Assembly: GCA_047629355.1 (NCBI GenBank)
Contig: JBLHWU010000214.1
Span: forward strand, 1-10,441
Direction: 5' to 3'
Length of the DNA: 10,441 nt
Source of the DNA: CAYUNA01 sp047629355
GTDB lineage: Bacteria > Bacteroidota > Bacteroidia > Chitinophagales > Saprospiraceae
Shown here: one piece after another, positions 1 through 7,185 of the stretch
How positions within the stretch are numbered: position 1 is the stretch's first letter
Layout: each line of letters starts with the position of its first letter
Notes under the pieces: model-generated
The model's input: the letters and a program-made list of their open reading frames with translations, nothing else
Told to the model about the DNA's origin: nothing
The model's database searches: none
Translations under genes and position numbers: made by a program

Positions 1-1982
1 TGGAATTAGAACCAGGTGATGAAGTCAATTATTACTTTGAAACCTTTGATAATGATGGCGTAAATGGTAGCAAATCAGCGCGCACGAATTTGATGGTTTA
101 TGAAATGCCAACGATTGAGGAATTTGAAGAAATGGAGGAAGAAAACGACCAAGAAGTTAAAGATAAATTGCAAAAATCTGTGGACGATAGCAAGAAATTG
201 CAGGAGGATATGAAGAAGATGCGCGAAAAATTGTTGCAAGAGAAAGACGTGGATTGGCAGATGAAGAAGGAGATTGAGAAGTTGTTGGAGCGACAAAAAG
301 AGATGGAAAAGCAGGTGGAAGAAGCGAAAGAAGCCTTTGAAGAAAACTTGAAGAATCAAGAAGAATTCACCGAGCAGGATAAAAAAATCATGGAGAAGCA
401 AGAAAAGCTTCAAAAGATGTTTGAAGAAGTAATGAGCGAGGAAATGAAAAAGTTGATGGAAGAAATCGAGGCATTGATGGAAGAGATGGAGAAAGATGAT
501 GCCTTGGAGAAGATGGAAGAGATGGAAATGAATGATGAAGAGCTCGAAGATGAACTCGACCGAATGCTTGAATTGTATAAGCAATTGGAGATGGAAATGG
601 AAATGGAGAAAATGATTGACAAGTTGGAAGAATTGGCGGAGAAGCAAGAAGAGCTCGCGGAAGAAACAGAAAAAGCGGCGGAAGACGAAGAGAAAATGAC
701 CGAAGAGGAGCAAAAGGCGAAGCAAGAGGAATTGGAGAAAAAGCAAGAAGAATTGAATAAGGAAATGGAGAAATTGATGGAGAAGCAGGAAGAAATGGAG
801 AAGAAAAACGAGGAGATGGAAAACGAGAAGGACATGGATGGCGATAAAGAAGACATGGAGGAAATCAGTGAGGAAATGGAACAAAGTGAGGAAGAATTGT
901 CGCAAGATGAAAAGAAGAAAGCAGCTAAAAAGCAAAAATCTGCTGCGGAAAAAATGAAGCAAATGGCAATGAAAATGCAGATGAAAATGCAGAGCCAAGA
1001 GCAAGAGCAGATGGAGGAAGATATGGAGAGTTTGCGGCAGTTGTTAGAGAATTTGGTAGGACTTTCGTTTGACCAAGAGGACTTGATGAATCAGTTTATT
1101 GAGGCGCAGATTAACACGCCACATTATGTGGATTTAGTGCAAGACCAATTTAAGTTGAAAGATGATTTCCGATTGGTGGAAGATAGTTTGCAGGCATTGG
1201 CCAAGCGCATTTTCCAAATCGAAAGCTATGTAATGGAAAAAGTGACGGAGGTGAAATCAAACATGAAACAAGGTATTGACAACTTGGAACAACGCCGTAA
1301 GCCACAAGCTGCTAATAATCAGCAAGCGACGATGAAAAACGTGAATGATTTGGCCTTGATGTTGAGTGAGGTGATGCAGCAAATGCAGCAACAGATGTCA
1401 GGCAATATGCCAGGCAACCAGCAGTGTGACAATCCTGGGGGTAAAGGTAGCGGTAAAAAACCGTCAGATAAACCAGGTTCTTCAGGACAAAAATCTTTGG
1501 GTGACCAGATGAAGAAAATGAAGGATGGAATGAAGAAAGAAGGTCAAGGTGGACAGAGTAAACAATTTGCGAAAATGGCGGCTCGACAGGCGGCTTTGCG
1601 GCAAGCATTGCAAGAGAAGCAGAAGGAAATGCAAGGTCAGGGACAAGGCTCGAAAGAGTTGCAGGACATGATTGAGCAGATGAATAAAAACGAGATTGAT
1701 TTGGTGAATAAAAACTTGACTAATGAAATGTTGAATCGTCAGCAAGACATTATGACGAAGTTGCTTGAACACGAAAAAGCAGAGCGCGAGCGCGATAAAG
1801 ACAACAAACGAAAGTCAGAATCTGCGGGGACTTATGAGCGCAAAATGCCACCTTCTTTAGAAGAGTACATTAAGAAGCGAGAGTCGGAAATTGAGCAGTA
1901 TAAAGATGTATCGCCGAGCTTGAAGCCTTATTATAAATTCCTGGTTGAGGAGTATTTTAAGGAATTGAAAGGGGCGAAGTAA
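1..1982 (+). CDS. DUF4175-family coiled-coil envelope protein, C-terminal part (5' end outside window)
   Basis: The frame is open from the first complete codon (position 3), upstream of the first internal ATG at 90, so the gene begins before the window; 659 residues are visible. It opens with a motif typical of Bacteroidota DUF4175 proteins (LEPGDEVNYYFETFDNDG). About 300 residues of Glu/Lys/Met-rich heptad sequence follow, predicting a very long coiled coil. Next come a more globular stretch (SFDQEDLMNQF, LKDDFRLVEDSLQALAKR, NDLALMLSEVMQQMQQQM), a Gly/Lys/Gln-rich low-complexity segment and a conserved-looking C-terminus (LVNKNLTNEMLNRQQDI, PSLKPYYKFLVEEYF). Complete family members are about 1100 residues with N-terminal membrane segments, absent here because of the window edge. 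Their biochemical function is unknown; an envelope location is inferred from the family. The stop codon is 20 bases before a strong terminator, so this is probably the last gene of its transcript. Family assignment is fairly secure, function is not. Confidence 0.85.
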   Translation, partial: ELEPGDEVNYYFETFDNDGVNGSKSARTNLMVYEMPTIEEFEEMEEENDQEVKDKLQKSVDDSKKLQEDMKKMREKLLQEKDVDWQMKKEIEKLLERQKEMEKQVEEAKEAFEENLKNQEEFTEQDKKIMEKQEKLQKMFEEVMSEEMKKLMEEIEALMEEMEKDDALEKMEEMEMNDEELEDELDRMLELYKQLEMEMEMEKMIDKLEELAEKQEELAEETEKAAEDEEKMTEEEQKAKQEELEKKQEELNKEMEKLMEKQEEMEKKNEEMENEKDMDGDKEDMEEISEEMEQSEEELSQDEKKKAAKKQKSAAEKMKQMAMKMQMKMQSQEQEQMEEDMESLRQLLENLVGLSFDQEDLMNQFIEAQINTPHYVDLVQDQFKLKDDFRLVEDSLQALAKRIFQIESYVMEKVTEVKSNMKQGIDNLEQRRKPQAANNQQATMKNVNDLALMLSEVMQQMQQQMSGNMPGNQQCDNPGGKGSGKKPSDKPGSSGQKSLGDQMKKMKDGMKKEGQGGQSKQFAKMAARQAALRQALQEKQKEMQGQGQGSKELQDMIEQMNKNEIDLVNKNLTNEMLNRQQDIMTKLLEHEKAERERDKDNKRKSESAGTYERKMPPSLEEYIKKRESEIEQYKDVSPSLKPYYKFLVEEYFKELKGAK

Positions 1983-2000
1983 TTAAAAAGGAAGAATGAA

Positions 2001-2040
2001 AAATGGGTGTCCGAGTAGTTGGGCATCCATTTTTTGTTTT
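2001..2040 (+). terminator. Rho-independent terminator of the DUF4175 gene
   Basis: The arms 2003-2012 (ATGGGTGTCC) and 2021-2030 (GGGCATCCAT) pair over all ten positions, two as G-U, around an 8-base loop. Two A-T pairs extend the base, and the run TTTTTTGTTTT follows. The run of A residues on the left side would also allow some termination in the opposite direction. Confidence 0.85.
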
Positions 2041-2049
2041 CAATGGGAT

Positions 2050-2095
2050 TTTAAGGAAGAAAAAAGATTTTGCAAAATCTTTTTTCTTCCTTAAA
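2050..2095. repeat. 46-bp perfect palindrome
   Basis: The two 23-base halves, centred between 2072 and 2073, are exact reverse complements with no spacer (centre GATTTTGCAAAATC). Weaker pairing continues to about 2044 and 2101. The A-rich left half and T-rich right half would form a second terminator-like hairpin behind the one at 2003-2040. It could serve as back-up termination, as an extruding cruciform, or be the remains of a repeat. Confidence 0.8.
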
Positions 2096-2105
2096 GTCCT
2101 ACCCG

Positions 2106-2175
2106 CGCTGCCGCAGGCAGAGCGCACTGTTTTTAACGGGGCGAGGAAATTTACAATCTTCTCGCTCCATTAAAG
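2106..2175. repeat. Two stacked hairpins (REP-like) before grpE
   Basis: The first hairpin is CTGCC-GCA-GGCAG inside GCG...CGC at 2106-2125. The second pairs 2131-2145 with 2161-2175 (core GGGGCGAG against CTCGCTCC, extended by an A/T stem) around a 15-base loop. With the terminator and the 46-bp palindrome, this makes four successive inverted repeats in about 175 bases. The role is unknown. Confidence 0.5.
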
Positions 2176-2189
2176 CCTGAAAAATCTTG

Positions 2190-2197
2190 TAAGTTTG
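2190..2197 (+). promoter_or_regulatory. Possible -7 box for grpE-dnaJ
   Basis: TAAGTTTG matches the Bacteroidota -7 consensus TAnnTTTG. It lies 93 bases before the grpE start and downstream of the terminators. No convincing TTG -33 box is seen at the usual distance, and no CIRCE element (TTAGCACTC with its inverted copy) is visible. Confidence 0.35.
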
Positions 2198-2290
2198 CAC
2201 TTTTTATGCAAAGATTCATTATTTGAAAATATCCCTGCCAAAATGTCCCGATTTTCCAAATGGCAACAATATTGATACCCTATATGTATT

Positions 2291-2926
2291 ATGTTTGAAA
2301 AATTAAAAAAAGTAATGTCGAAAAAACAGCAATCAATGAAGGATGAAACATTGAATCAAGATACAATGGTAGAAGACGTTTTGGATAATCAAGAAGGGAC
2401 AGAGAATGGCGCGAATGTCAAGGATGACGGCGCTTCAGAAGAAGGAACGGCAGCTACCAAAGAGGAATTATTACAACAAGAAATCGAGGAATTGCGGGCG
2501 CATATTTCGGAGTTGAAAGATAAGAATTTGCGGCAAGCAGCCGAATTTCAGAACTTTCGCAACCGTTCTACCCGTGAAAAACTGGATTTAATGGCATCGG
2601 CAGCAAAGGACACTTTGTCAGCGTTACTGCCAGTTGTTGACGATTTTGACAGGGCGAAGAAAATCTCGGATGACGAAAAGACGGAAGAAGCATTTTCTGA
2701 AGGGGTCAACTTAGTTTATGACAAATTCAAAGGGATTTTGAAAGCAAAAGGCTTGAAACCAATGGAATCTACGGGCGAAGTGTTTGATGCAGAATTGCAC
2801 GAAGCATTGACTGAAATTCCAGCACCAACGGAAGATTTGAAAGGTAAAATCGTCGATACTATCGAAACGGGCTATACCTTGAATGATAAAATTATCCGCC
2901 ACGCGAAAGTCGTTGTTGGAAAATAA
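2291..2926 (+). CDS. grpE: Nucleotide exchange factor GrpE
   Basis: GrpE is the cytoplasmic homodimeric factor that releases ADP from DnaK so that it can bind ATP and let go of its substrate. The 211-residue product is of normal length for the family. Residues 1-55 are a charged, probably disordered N-terminal arm. A long helix follows (about 58-95, EELLQQEIEELRAHISEL, then AAEFQNFRNR) that would form the dimer coiled coil. The C-terminal beta domain carries the family signature FDAELHEALTEIP and ends RHAKVVVGK. The start at 2291 is the first ATG in frame; no Shine-Dalgarno site precedes it, as is usual in Bacteroidota. dnaJ follows 63 bases later without a terminator, so the two are very likely co-transcribed. 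dnaK is not in the window. Confidence 0.96.
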   Translation: MFEKLKKVMSKKQQSMKDETLNQDTMVEDVLDNQEGTENGANVKDDGASEEGTAATKEELLQQEIEELRAHISELKDKNLRQAAEFQNFRNRSTREKLDLMASAAKDTLSALLPVVDDFDRAKKISDDEKTEEAFSEGVNLVYDKFKGILKAKGLKPMESTGEVFDAELHEALTEIPAPTEDLKGKIVDTIETGYTLNDKIIRHAKVVVGK

Positions 2927-2989
2927 TTTGTGCTTGATTATTTGGGGCAGACCAAAGATTAAAGACCAACAACTAAAGACAAAATTATT

Positions 2990-4168
2990 ATGGCAAAGAG
3001 AGATTTTTATGAGATACTGGGGGTATCCAAATCCGCGACGGATAAGGAAATGAAAAGCGCTTATCGAAAGTTAGCGATTAAATTTCATCCAGATAAAAAC
3101 CCGGATAATCCAGAGGCAGAGGCGAAGTTTAAAGAAGCGGCGGAGGCTTATGAGGTCTTATCGGATGGTGACAAAAAGGCACGATACGACCGATTTGGAC
3201 ATCAAGGAATGGATATGGGCGGCGGCGGTGGTCGTGGTGGCTTCCAAGGTGGCGGCATGTCGATGGAGGATATTTTCACTCAATTCGGTGATGTTTTCGG
3301 TGATTCAGGAGGGACGTTTGAGCAGTTTTTTAGAGGTGGTTCTGGCGGCGGCGGCAGACGTTCGCGACCGAGAGGGCAGCGGGGTAGCAACTTGCGAATC
3401 AAAGTCAAATTGACCTTGAAGGAAGTTTCGGAAGGCGTGACGAAGAAAATCAAAGTCAAAAAGCAAGTCAAATGTGAACCTTGTGACGGTAGCGGCGCGA
3501 AAGATAGCAACTCAGTCGCGACGTGTAATACTTGTCGAGGTTCTGGTGTGGTGCGTCAGGTGCGGAGTACCTTTTTGGGACAGATGCAGACAACGACGAC
3601 TTGTCCAACTTGTAGCGGTTCTGGTCAAATGGTGACGGCGAGTTGTGGAACTTGTAAGGGCGAAGGACGAAATTATGGCGAAGAAACTATTGAAGTGCCG
3701 ATTCCAGCAGGTGTGGCAGAAGGCATGCAATTGTCGATGTCTGGCAAAGGAAACGCAGGGGCAAAAGGCGGTGCATCAGGTGATTTGTTGATAAATATTG
3801 AGGAGATTGAGCATGAATCTTTGCAGCGGGACAATATGAATTTGATTTACGAATTGTTCATCAATTTTGCGGATGCAGCTTTGGGTAAATCAGAGGAAGT
3901 ACCGACAATTGATGGACGTGTGAAAATTAAAATTCCGGCAGGAACGCAGGCGGGTAAAATCTTTAGATTGAAAGGAAAGGGTCTGTCTTCTGTACAAAGC
4001 TATGGACAAGGTGACCAGTTGATTCATGTCAATATTTGGACGCCGAAGAAGTTGAATGATGAGGAGCGGGAATTGATGGAGAAACTTCGCGAAATGCCTA
4101 ATTTTAAGCCAGATCCAGGGAAGGCCGAGAAGGGATTTTTTGATAAAATGAAGGATTATTTTTCCTAG
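2990..4168 (+). CDS. dnaJ: Chaperone protein DnaJ (class A Hsp40)
   Basis: DnaJ binds unfolded proteins, delivers them to DnaK and stimulates DnaK ATPase; it acts in the cytoplasm. All class A parts are present in the 392-residue product. The J domain is at about 4-70 with the essential HPD at residues 33-35. A Gly/Phe-rich linker with Gly runs follows at about 75-125. The zinc region at about 162-226 has four CxxCxGxG modules (CEPCDGSG, CNTCRGSG, CPTCSGSG, CGTCKGEG). The C-terminal substrate-binding domains follow (IPAGVAEGMQLSMSGKGNAG, IKIPAGTQAGKIFRLKGKG). Every zinc ligand is intact, so a working protein is expected. It lies 63 bases after grpE and shares its transcript, which ends at the terminator 4193-4228. 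Confidence 0.97.
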   Translation: MAKRDFYEILGVSKSATDKEMKSAYRKLAIKFHPDKNPDNPEAEAKFKEAAEAYEVLSDGDKKARYDRFGHQGMDMGGGGGRGGFQGGGMSMEDIFTQFGDVFGDSGGTFEQFFRGGSGGGGRRSRPRGQRGSNLRIKVKLTLKEVSEGVTKKIKVKKQVKCEPCDGSGAKDSNSVATCNTCRGSGVVRQVRSTFLGQMQTTTTCPTCSGSGQMVTASCGTCKGEGRNYGEETIEVPIPAGVAEGMQLSMSGKGNAGAKGGASGDLLINIEEIEHESLQRDNMNLIYELFINFADAALGKSEEVPTIDGRVKIKIPAGTQAGKIFRLKGKGLSSVQSYGQGDQLIHVNIWTPKKLNDEERELMEKLREMPNFKPDPGKAEKGFFDKMKDYFS

Positions 4169-4192
4169 TAAAAGGAATTTATTGAAAATAAG

Positions 4193-4228
4193 AAGCCACC
4201 AATACTGTAAAGATGTTGGTGGCTTTTT
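4193..4228 (+). terminator. Terminator of the grpE-dnaJ unit
   Basis: AAGCCACCAA (4193-4202) pairs perfectly with TTGGTGGCTT (4216-4225) around a 13-base loop, followed by a T run. It starts 25 bases after the dnaJ stop. An A-rich left flank is weak, so it mainly serves the forward direction. Confidence 0.85.
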
Positions 4229-4239
4229 CTTTGTAGCTA

Positions 4240-4270
4240 AGTAACGGTAAAAAAATAACTCCGCCATTTA
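4240..4270. repeat. Solitary end of the MITE family seen at 7186-7380
   Basis: Positions 4240-4262 are identical over 23 bases to 7181-7203 (AGTAACGGTAAAAAAATAAC and three more), and similarity continues with CCGCCATTTA against CCACCATCTA. The inverse partner (AGTTATT-type end), present in the copy at 7356-7380, is not found downstream here, so this is a truncated copy or lone end. Confidence 0.6.
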
Positions 4271-4317
4271 GACAGGGCAAATTTCCCTCATTTTTTTGGT
4301 TGAATCCGTTAATTGGG

Positions 4318-4507
4318 TTGAATACTTAAGTAGCAGACACGTTAGTTGAAAAGTAACTAAATTTTTCAAATTCCATGAAACCCTAAGCAAAAGTTGTGTC
4401 TGCTATCTATGTTGGAAATATACGAGACACGACTCTTCTTAAATATTCAAGATGATTTTATGGAATAGAACTGAATGAATTAAAGTGTCCGCTACCTGAG
4501 TAGCTAG
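4318..4507. repeat. Decayed MITE-like repeat related to the element at 5943-6117
   Basis: The left end TACTTAAGTAGCAGACAC (4323-4340) is an imperfect inverse, 15 of 18, of GTGTCCGCTACCTGAGTA (4486-4503). An internal exact inverted pair also exists: TAGCAGACAC (4331-4340) and GTGTCTGCTA (4396-4405). Read on the minus strand, the right end (CTAGCTACTCAGGTA, seven extra bases, then CTTTAATT) aligns with the left end of the 5943 element. No target duplication is visible. Boundaries are approximate. Confidence 0.5.
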
Positions 4508-4523
4508 AAACTAATCAACGAAA

Positions 4524-5642
4524 CTATCGTCGATAGGCAGAAGAACTACTCGACAACGCCTTCAAAGTAACAGCTGATTTTCTGATTTTCCGACCACCTC
4601 TAATCAAATCCACATCAATCGACTGTCCCGGACGGAATCTGGCAACTTGTTCTTGCAAAGCTGGCATAGAAGCCGTTTTTATACCATTAACGGCTACAAT
4701 CACATCGTCTCTTCGGATGCCTGCACCTTCCGCACTTCCTCCTTCTGTAATGCTGCTTACCCACACGCCTTCGACCATTGGAAGGTCTAATTTTTTAGCA
4801 ATTTCATCCGTCACTTCGCCGATACTTACACCCAAAACTGCTCGTCTAACTTCACCATATTCCCGTAAATCACTAACGACTTTTTTTACCAAATTAGCTG
4901 GAATAGCAAAAGAGTAACCCTCGTAACTTCCCGATTCTGAAATGATTGCTGCATTGATACCAACCAAATCGCCACGATTGTTAACCAATGCACCGCCGCT
5001 GTTTCCAGGATTAACGACTGCATCCGTTTGGATAAATGATTCAATAGAATATTGTCCGGGAAGAATATCAATATTTCGACCCTTCGCGCTGACAATACCT
5101 GCCGTTACCGTCGATGATAAGTTGAAAGGATTGCCGACTGCCATGACCCATTCGCCAACTTCGAGATTGTCGGAATTGCCATAACGCAAGGTCGGTAAAT
5201 CACGTTCCTCAATTTTTAACAGTGCCAAATCAGTCGTCGGGTCAACGCCAATAATTACCGCTTTGTAATCCTTATTGTTATTAAGTGTCACTTTCAAACT
5301 ACCGTTCGAACCATCAACCACGTGGTTGTTCGTAACAATAAATCCATCGGGTGAAATAATTACACCTGAACCGCCAGAAAGTGGATAACCATTGCGTGAA
5401 ATTGCCGTAATATTAACCACCGCTTGCGTTACTTTTTTAGAAGTCGAGATGAAATCAAACGGTACGTAACTTGTTGAATTGGGTTTGACATTGAGGTTGT
5501 CTTTATTGTTGACCAATTGAGTGGGAATTTGCTCAGTTGGTGTTTGAAAAGCCATTTTTTGCTCAAATTGATTGAATAAAGTTAGCGTAAAAATAGCATT
5601 TAGTGTCAAAGTGATAGCGAGGATGATTCCTAACTTTTTCAT
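4524..5642 (-). CDS. HtrA/Deg-family trypsin-like serine protease, membrane-anchored, one PDZ domain
   Basis: Proteases of this family (MEROPS S1C) degrade or trim misfolded proteins in the periplasm. The 372-residue product begins with a hydrophobic segment at about 4-22 after MKK, either a signal anchor or a signal peptide; no lipobox is seen. The protease domain spans about 70-250 and has a complete triad: His107 in TNNHVVDG, Asp138 in DPTTDLALLKI and Ser215 in NPGNSGGALV. One PDZ domain follows at about 265-352 (GVWVSSITEGGSAEGAGIRRDDVIVAVNG). The protein then stops after a Ser-rich tail. Many Bacteroidota Deg proteins have a second PDZ and about 480 residues, so the layout resembles DegS more than DegP. 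This may be natural or may be truncation; the decayed repeat at about 4318-4507 lies only 16 bases beyond the stop. It is transcribed alone, convergent with dnaJ. Confidence 0.93.
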   Translation of the reverse strand: MKKLGIILAITLTLNAIFTLTLFNQFEQKMAFQTPTEQIPTQLVNNKDNLNVKPNSTSYVPFDFISTSKKVTQAVVNITAISRNGYPLSGGSGVIISPDGFIVTNNHVVDGSNGSLKVTLNNNKDYKAVIIGVDPTTDLALLKIEERDLPTLRYGNSDNLEVGEWVMAVGNPFNLSSTVTAGIVSAKGRNIDILPGQYSIESFIQTDAVVNPGNSGGALVNNRGDLVGINAAIISESGSYEGYSFAIPANLVKKVVSDLREYGEVRRAVLGVSIGEVTDEIAKKLDLPMVEGVWVSSITEGGSAEGAGIRRDDVIVAVNGIKTASMPALQEQVARFRPGQSIDVDLIRGGRKIRKSAVTLKALSSSSSAYRR

Positions 5643-5708
5643 AGGCTTAAGATTTTTTTTAGGGAGTACGAAATTAGTAAACTATTCAAATGGTGCGGTT
5701 ATTTTTCT

Positions 5709-5768
5709 TTTTTAGAAATTTAAAAAATTAGTGCATTGATACGGACTCATTTTTTAAGTTTCTAAAAA
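5709..5768. repeat. 19-bp inverted repeat upstream of the protease gene
   Basis: Positions 5709-5727 and 5750-5768 are reverse complements except for one position (a possible G-U), around a 22-base loop, with looser pairing outside. The repeat sits 67 bases upstream of the protease start codon. Both arms carry A and T runs, so in either direction the transcript could form a terminator-like hairpin. A leader structure or an old repeat are both possible. Confidence 0.6.
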
Positions 5769-5884
5769 TGGAAAAGAACAAGTCAGCTGGATAGGTTACT
5801 ATTTTCCTACGCTCTTATGTTAAAAATTGCTCTTAGAAGCTGAGTTTGAAATAGGGAAAAATAGCGTTTTTTTCTTCATATCCT

Positions 5885-5898
5885 AAGAAACGTTTCTT
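5885..5898. promoter_or_regulatory. 14-bp perfect palindrome, possible operator
   Basis: AAGAAACGTTTCTT is its own reverse complement, with the central CG and flanking AAA/TTT common in LacI-family operators. No LacI-type regulator is in the window and no promoter is firmly placed beside it, so the role is a guess. Confidence 0.25.
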
Positions 5899-5942
5899 GG
5901 TTTCAAATAATTGCCAATTTAAAGATAAAAGACAAGTGATTT

Positions 5943-6117
5943 GTAACTACTCAGGTACTTTAATTTATTGATTATCAGTTATTTATAGTTTTGTTTAAAA
6001 ATGATATTTGTCTAATTTTCTCAAATTTTTGACAAAAAATCATTTTTTTTAACATTTCCGTAACTTAAAAGACATTATTTTAACTAAAAATAGACTAAAA
6101 ACCACCTGAGTAGTTAC
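5943..6117. mobile_element. 175-bp MITE with IS66-like ends and 8-bp target duplication
   Basis: The ends GTAACTACTCAGGT (5943-5956) and ACCTGAGTAGTTAC (6104-6117) are perfect 14-bp inverted repeats starting with GTAA, as in the IS66 family. The flanks are AGTGATTT (5935-5942) and AGCGATTT (6118-6125), seven of eight identical, matching the 8-bp duplication made by IS66 elements. The inside is very AT-rich, encodes no protein and would need a transposase in trans. The 5643-6339 gap otherwise holds the structures at 5709-5768 and 5885-5898 and the promoter-like box at 6282. Confidence 0.75.
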
Positions 6118-6281
6118 AGCGATTTTGAAAAAGGTTCTGTCAATTAAACTGAATTTGGGAAAGATAGTTGTCTAAGCAATGGAACTTGGAGTATTAAAGT
6201 TTTATTAAAATTAACGTGTTGCGGACGAGTTGCGCGTTTCGGGTTCCGAATTGGGAGGAGTGGTGATTGAAAAATTGTCGC

Positions 6282-6289
6282 TATATTTG
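6282..6289 (+). promoter_or_regulatory. Possible -7 box for the lipoprotein gene at 6340
   Basis: TATATTTG fits the Bacteroidota -7 consensus TAnnTTTG and lies 51 bases before the start codon. No TTG sits at the ideal -33 spacing, so confidence is limited. Confidence 0.35.
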
Positions 6290-6339
6290 GGGCAGTTTCC
6301 ATATTAGTGAAACAAATTTAATAAACTAAAAAAAAACAA

Positions 6340-7182
6340 ATGAAAAATTTATTAAAAACGGGGTATTTCCTATTCCTATTGTTGTTCGTTTCCAGTTGTG
6401 CACAATTGAATAAATTGGATTTGGCGCAACGAAGCTTTAGCGAAGGCGCAACGATTGAAAACAATGCCCAAATGCTGCAACAATTGACGGCAGTTTCGCC
6501 AGAGGCTTATTATAAAATAGCGTATGCTTCGGTGCAAGAATCGCTTAAGAAAAGTGGAAAACTTAAGGAAGACGGACTTTTAGGTAATGCGTATACCTTA
6601 AAATCACTTTGTGAATGGAAACTAGGGAAATATGATTTAGCCAGCGATAATGCCAAAATTGCGTTGACTTATTTGGTGGATAAAAACAATCCAAATGCTT
6701 TATTAACGCGTGATGGAGCGGTGATGAAATCAATGGATGCATTGATTAATTTAGAGCAATTGAATGCGTTGGTTTTTGATTCTTTGAATAAGAAAGAAGT
6801 GATTGATTCAGTAATTTTTAAACAGTTTTTTAATACTCAACTTTGGGGGAATAGAGTGGAAAAAAAAGGGGAATTGCGACAGTCATTTGAGGCAATCAAC
6901 TCTGTATTGACGCAAGTTCCACGGCGGCATGAAGTCCGCAATTATTTGGTGATGTCGATGCTGACGGGGATGAAAAATTGGGGAGATGCGCTGCATTATT
7001 TGAATAACAATCTAAAGAAATTGGAAGGGGCGGAAAAGGAAGTGATGAAGGCGTATTACAACAAAGAAAATGACATTTTTGAAAAAGAAAAAAAAGTGCT
7101 TTTAAGGCAATTTTCTAAATTATTAGTAGAAGGGAAGGAGAGTCAAGTTTATAAATATTGGGCGTATATGTTGGGGGCTTAG
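6340..7182 (+). CDS. Lipoprotein of unknown function, helical, TPR-like
   Basis: I do not recognise this 280-residue protein. Its N-terminus is a lipoprotein signal peptide: MKNLLK, a hydrophobic run, then the lipobox VSSC with Cys20 as the lipidation site, so it should be exported and membrane-bound. The mature part looks all-helical. A stretch at about 65-110 (LLGNAYTLKSLCEWKLGKYDLASDNAKIALTYL) has the small/aromatic spacing of a tetratricopeptide-like pair, and a second such stretch around 180-230 (VLTQVPRRHEVRNYLVM, NWGDALHYLNNNLKKLEG) is similar. Such proteins are often adaptors in envelope complexes, but nothing here fixes a partner. The leader is A-rich (CTAAAAAAAAACAAATG) without a Shine-Dalgarno site. 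The stop codon TAG overlaps the first bases of the repeat sequence shared with 4240-4262, so the C-terminus may have been set by that insertion. Confidence 0.85.
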   Translation: MKNLLKTGYFLFLLLFVSSCAQLNKLDLAQRSFSEGATIENNAQMLQQLTAVSPEAYYKIAYASVQESLKKSGKLKEDGLLGNAYTLKSLCEWKLGKYDLASDNAKIALTYLVDKNNPNALLTRDGAVMKSMDALINLEQLNALVFDSLNKKEVIDSVIFKQFFNTQLWGNRVEKKGELRQSFEAINSVLTQVPRRHEVRNYLVMSMLTGMKNWGDALHYLNNNLKKLEGAEKEVMKAYYNKENDIFEKEKKVLLRQFSKLLVEGKESQVYKYWAYMLGA

Positions 7183-7185
7183 TAA

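Noticed and set aside
75..1004. Long open frame of 309 codons on the minus strand, opposite the coiled-coil gene
   Set aside because: It is Leu/Phe/His-rich antisense of Glu/Lys codons; such frames arise automatically opposite GAA/AAG-rich genes and show no family features.
2927..2989. Possible separate promoter between grpE and dnaJ (TAATTTG, TATTTGG)
   Set aside because: Spacing of the -7 motif is wrong and no -33 box is present; co-transcription from upstream is simpler.
3150..3413. Open frames overlapping dnaJ in other frames and on the other strand
   Set aside because: They lie inside an unmistakable dnaJ gene and reflect its Gly-rich, GC-rich segment.
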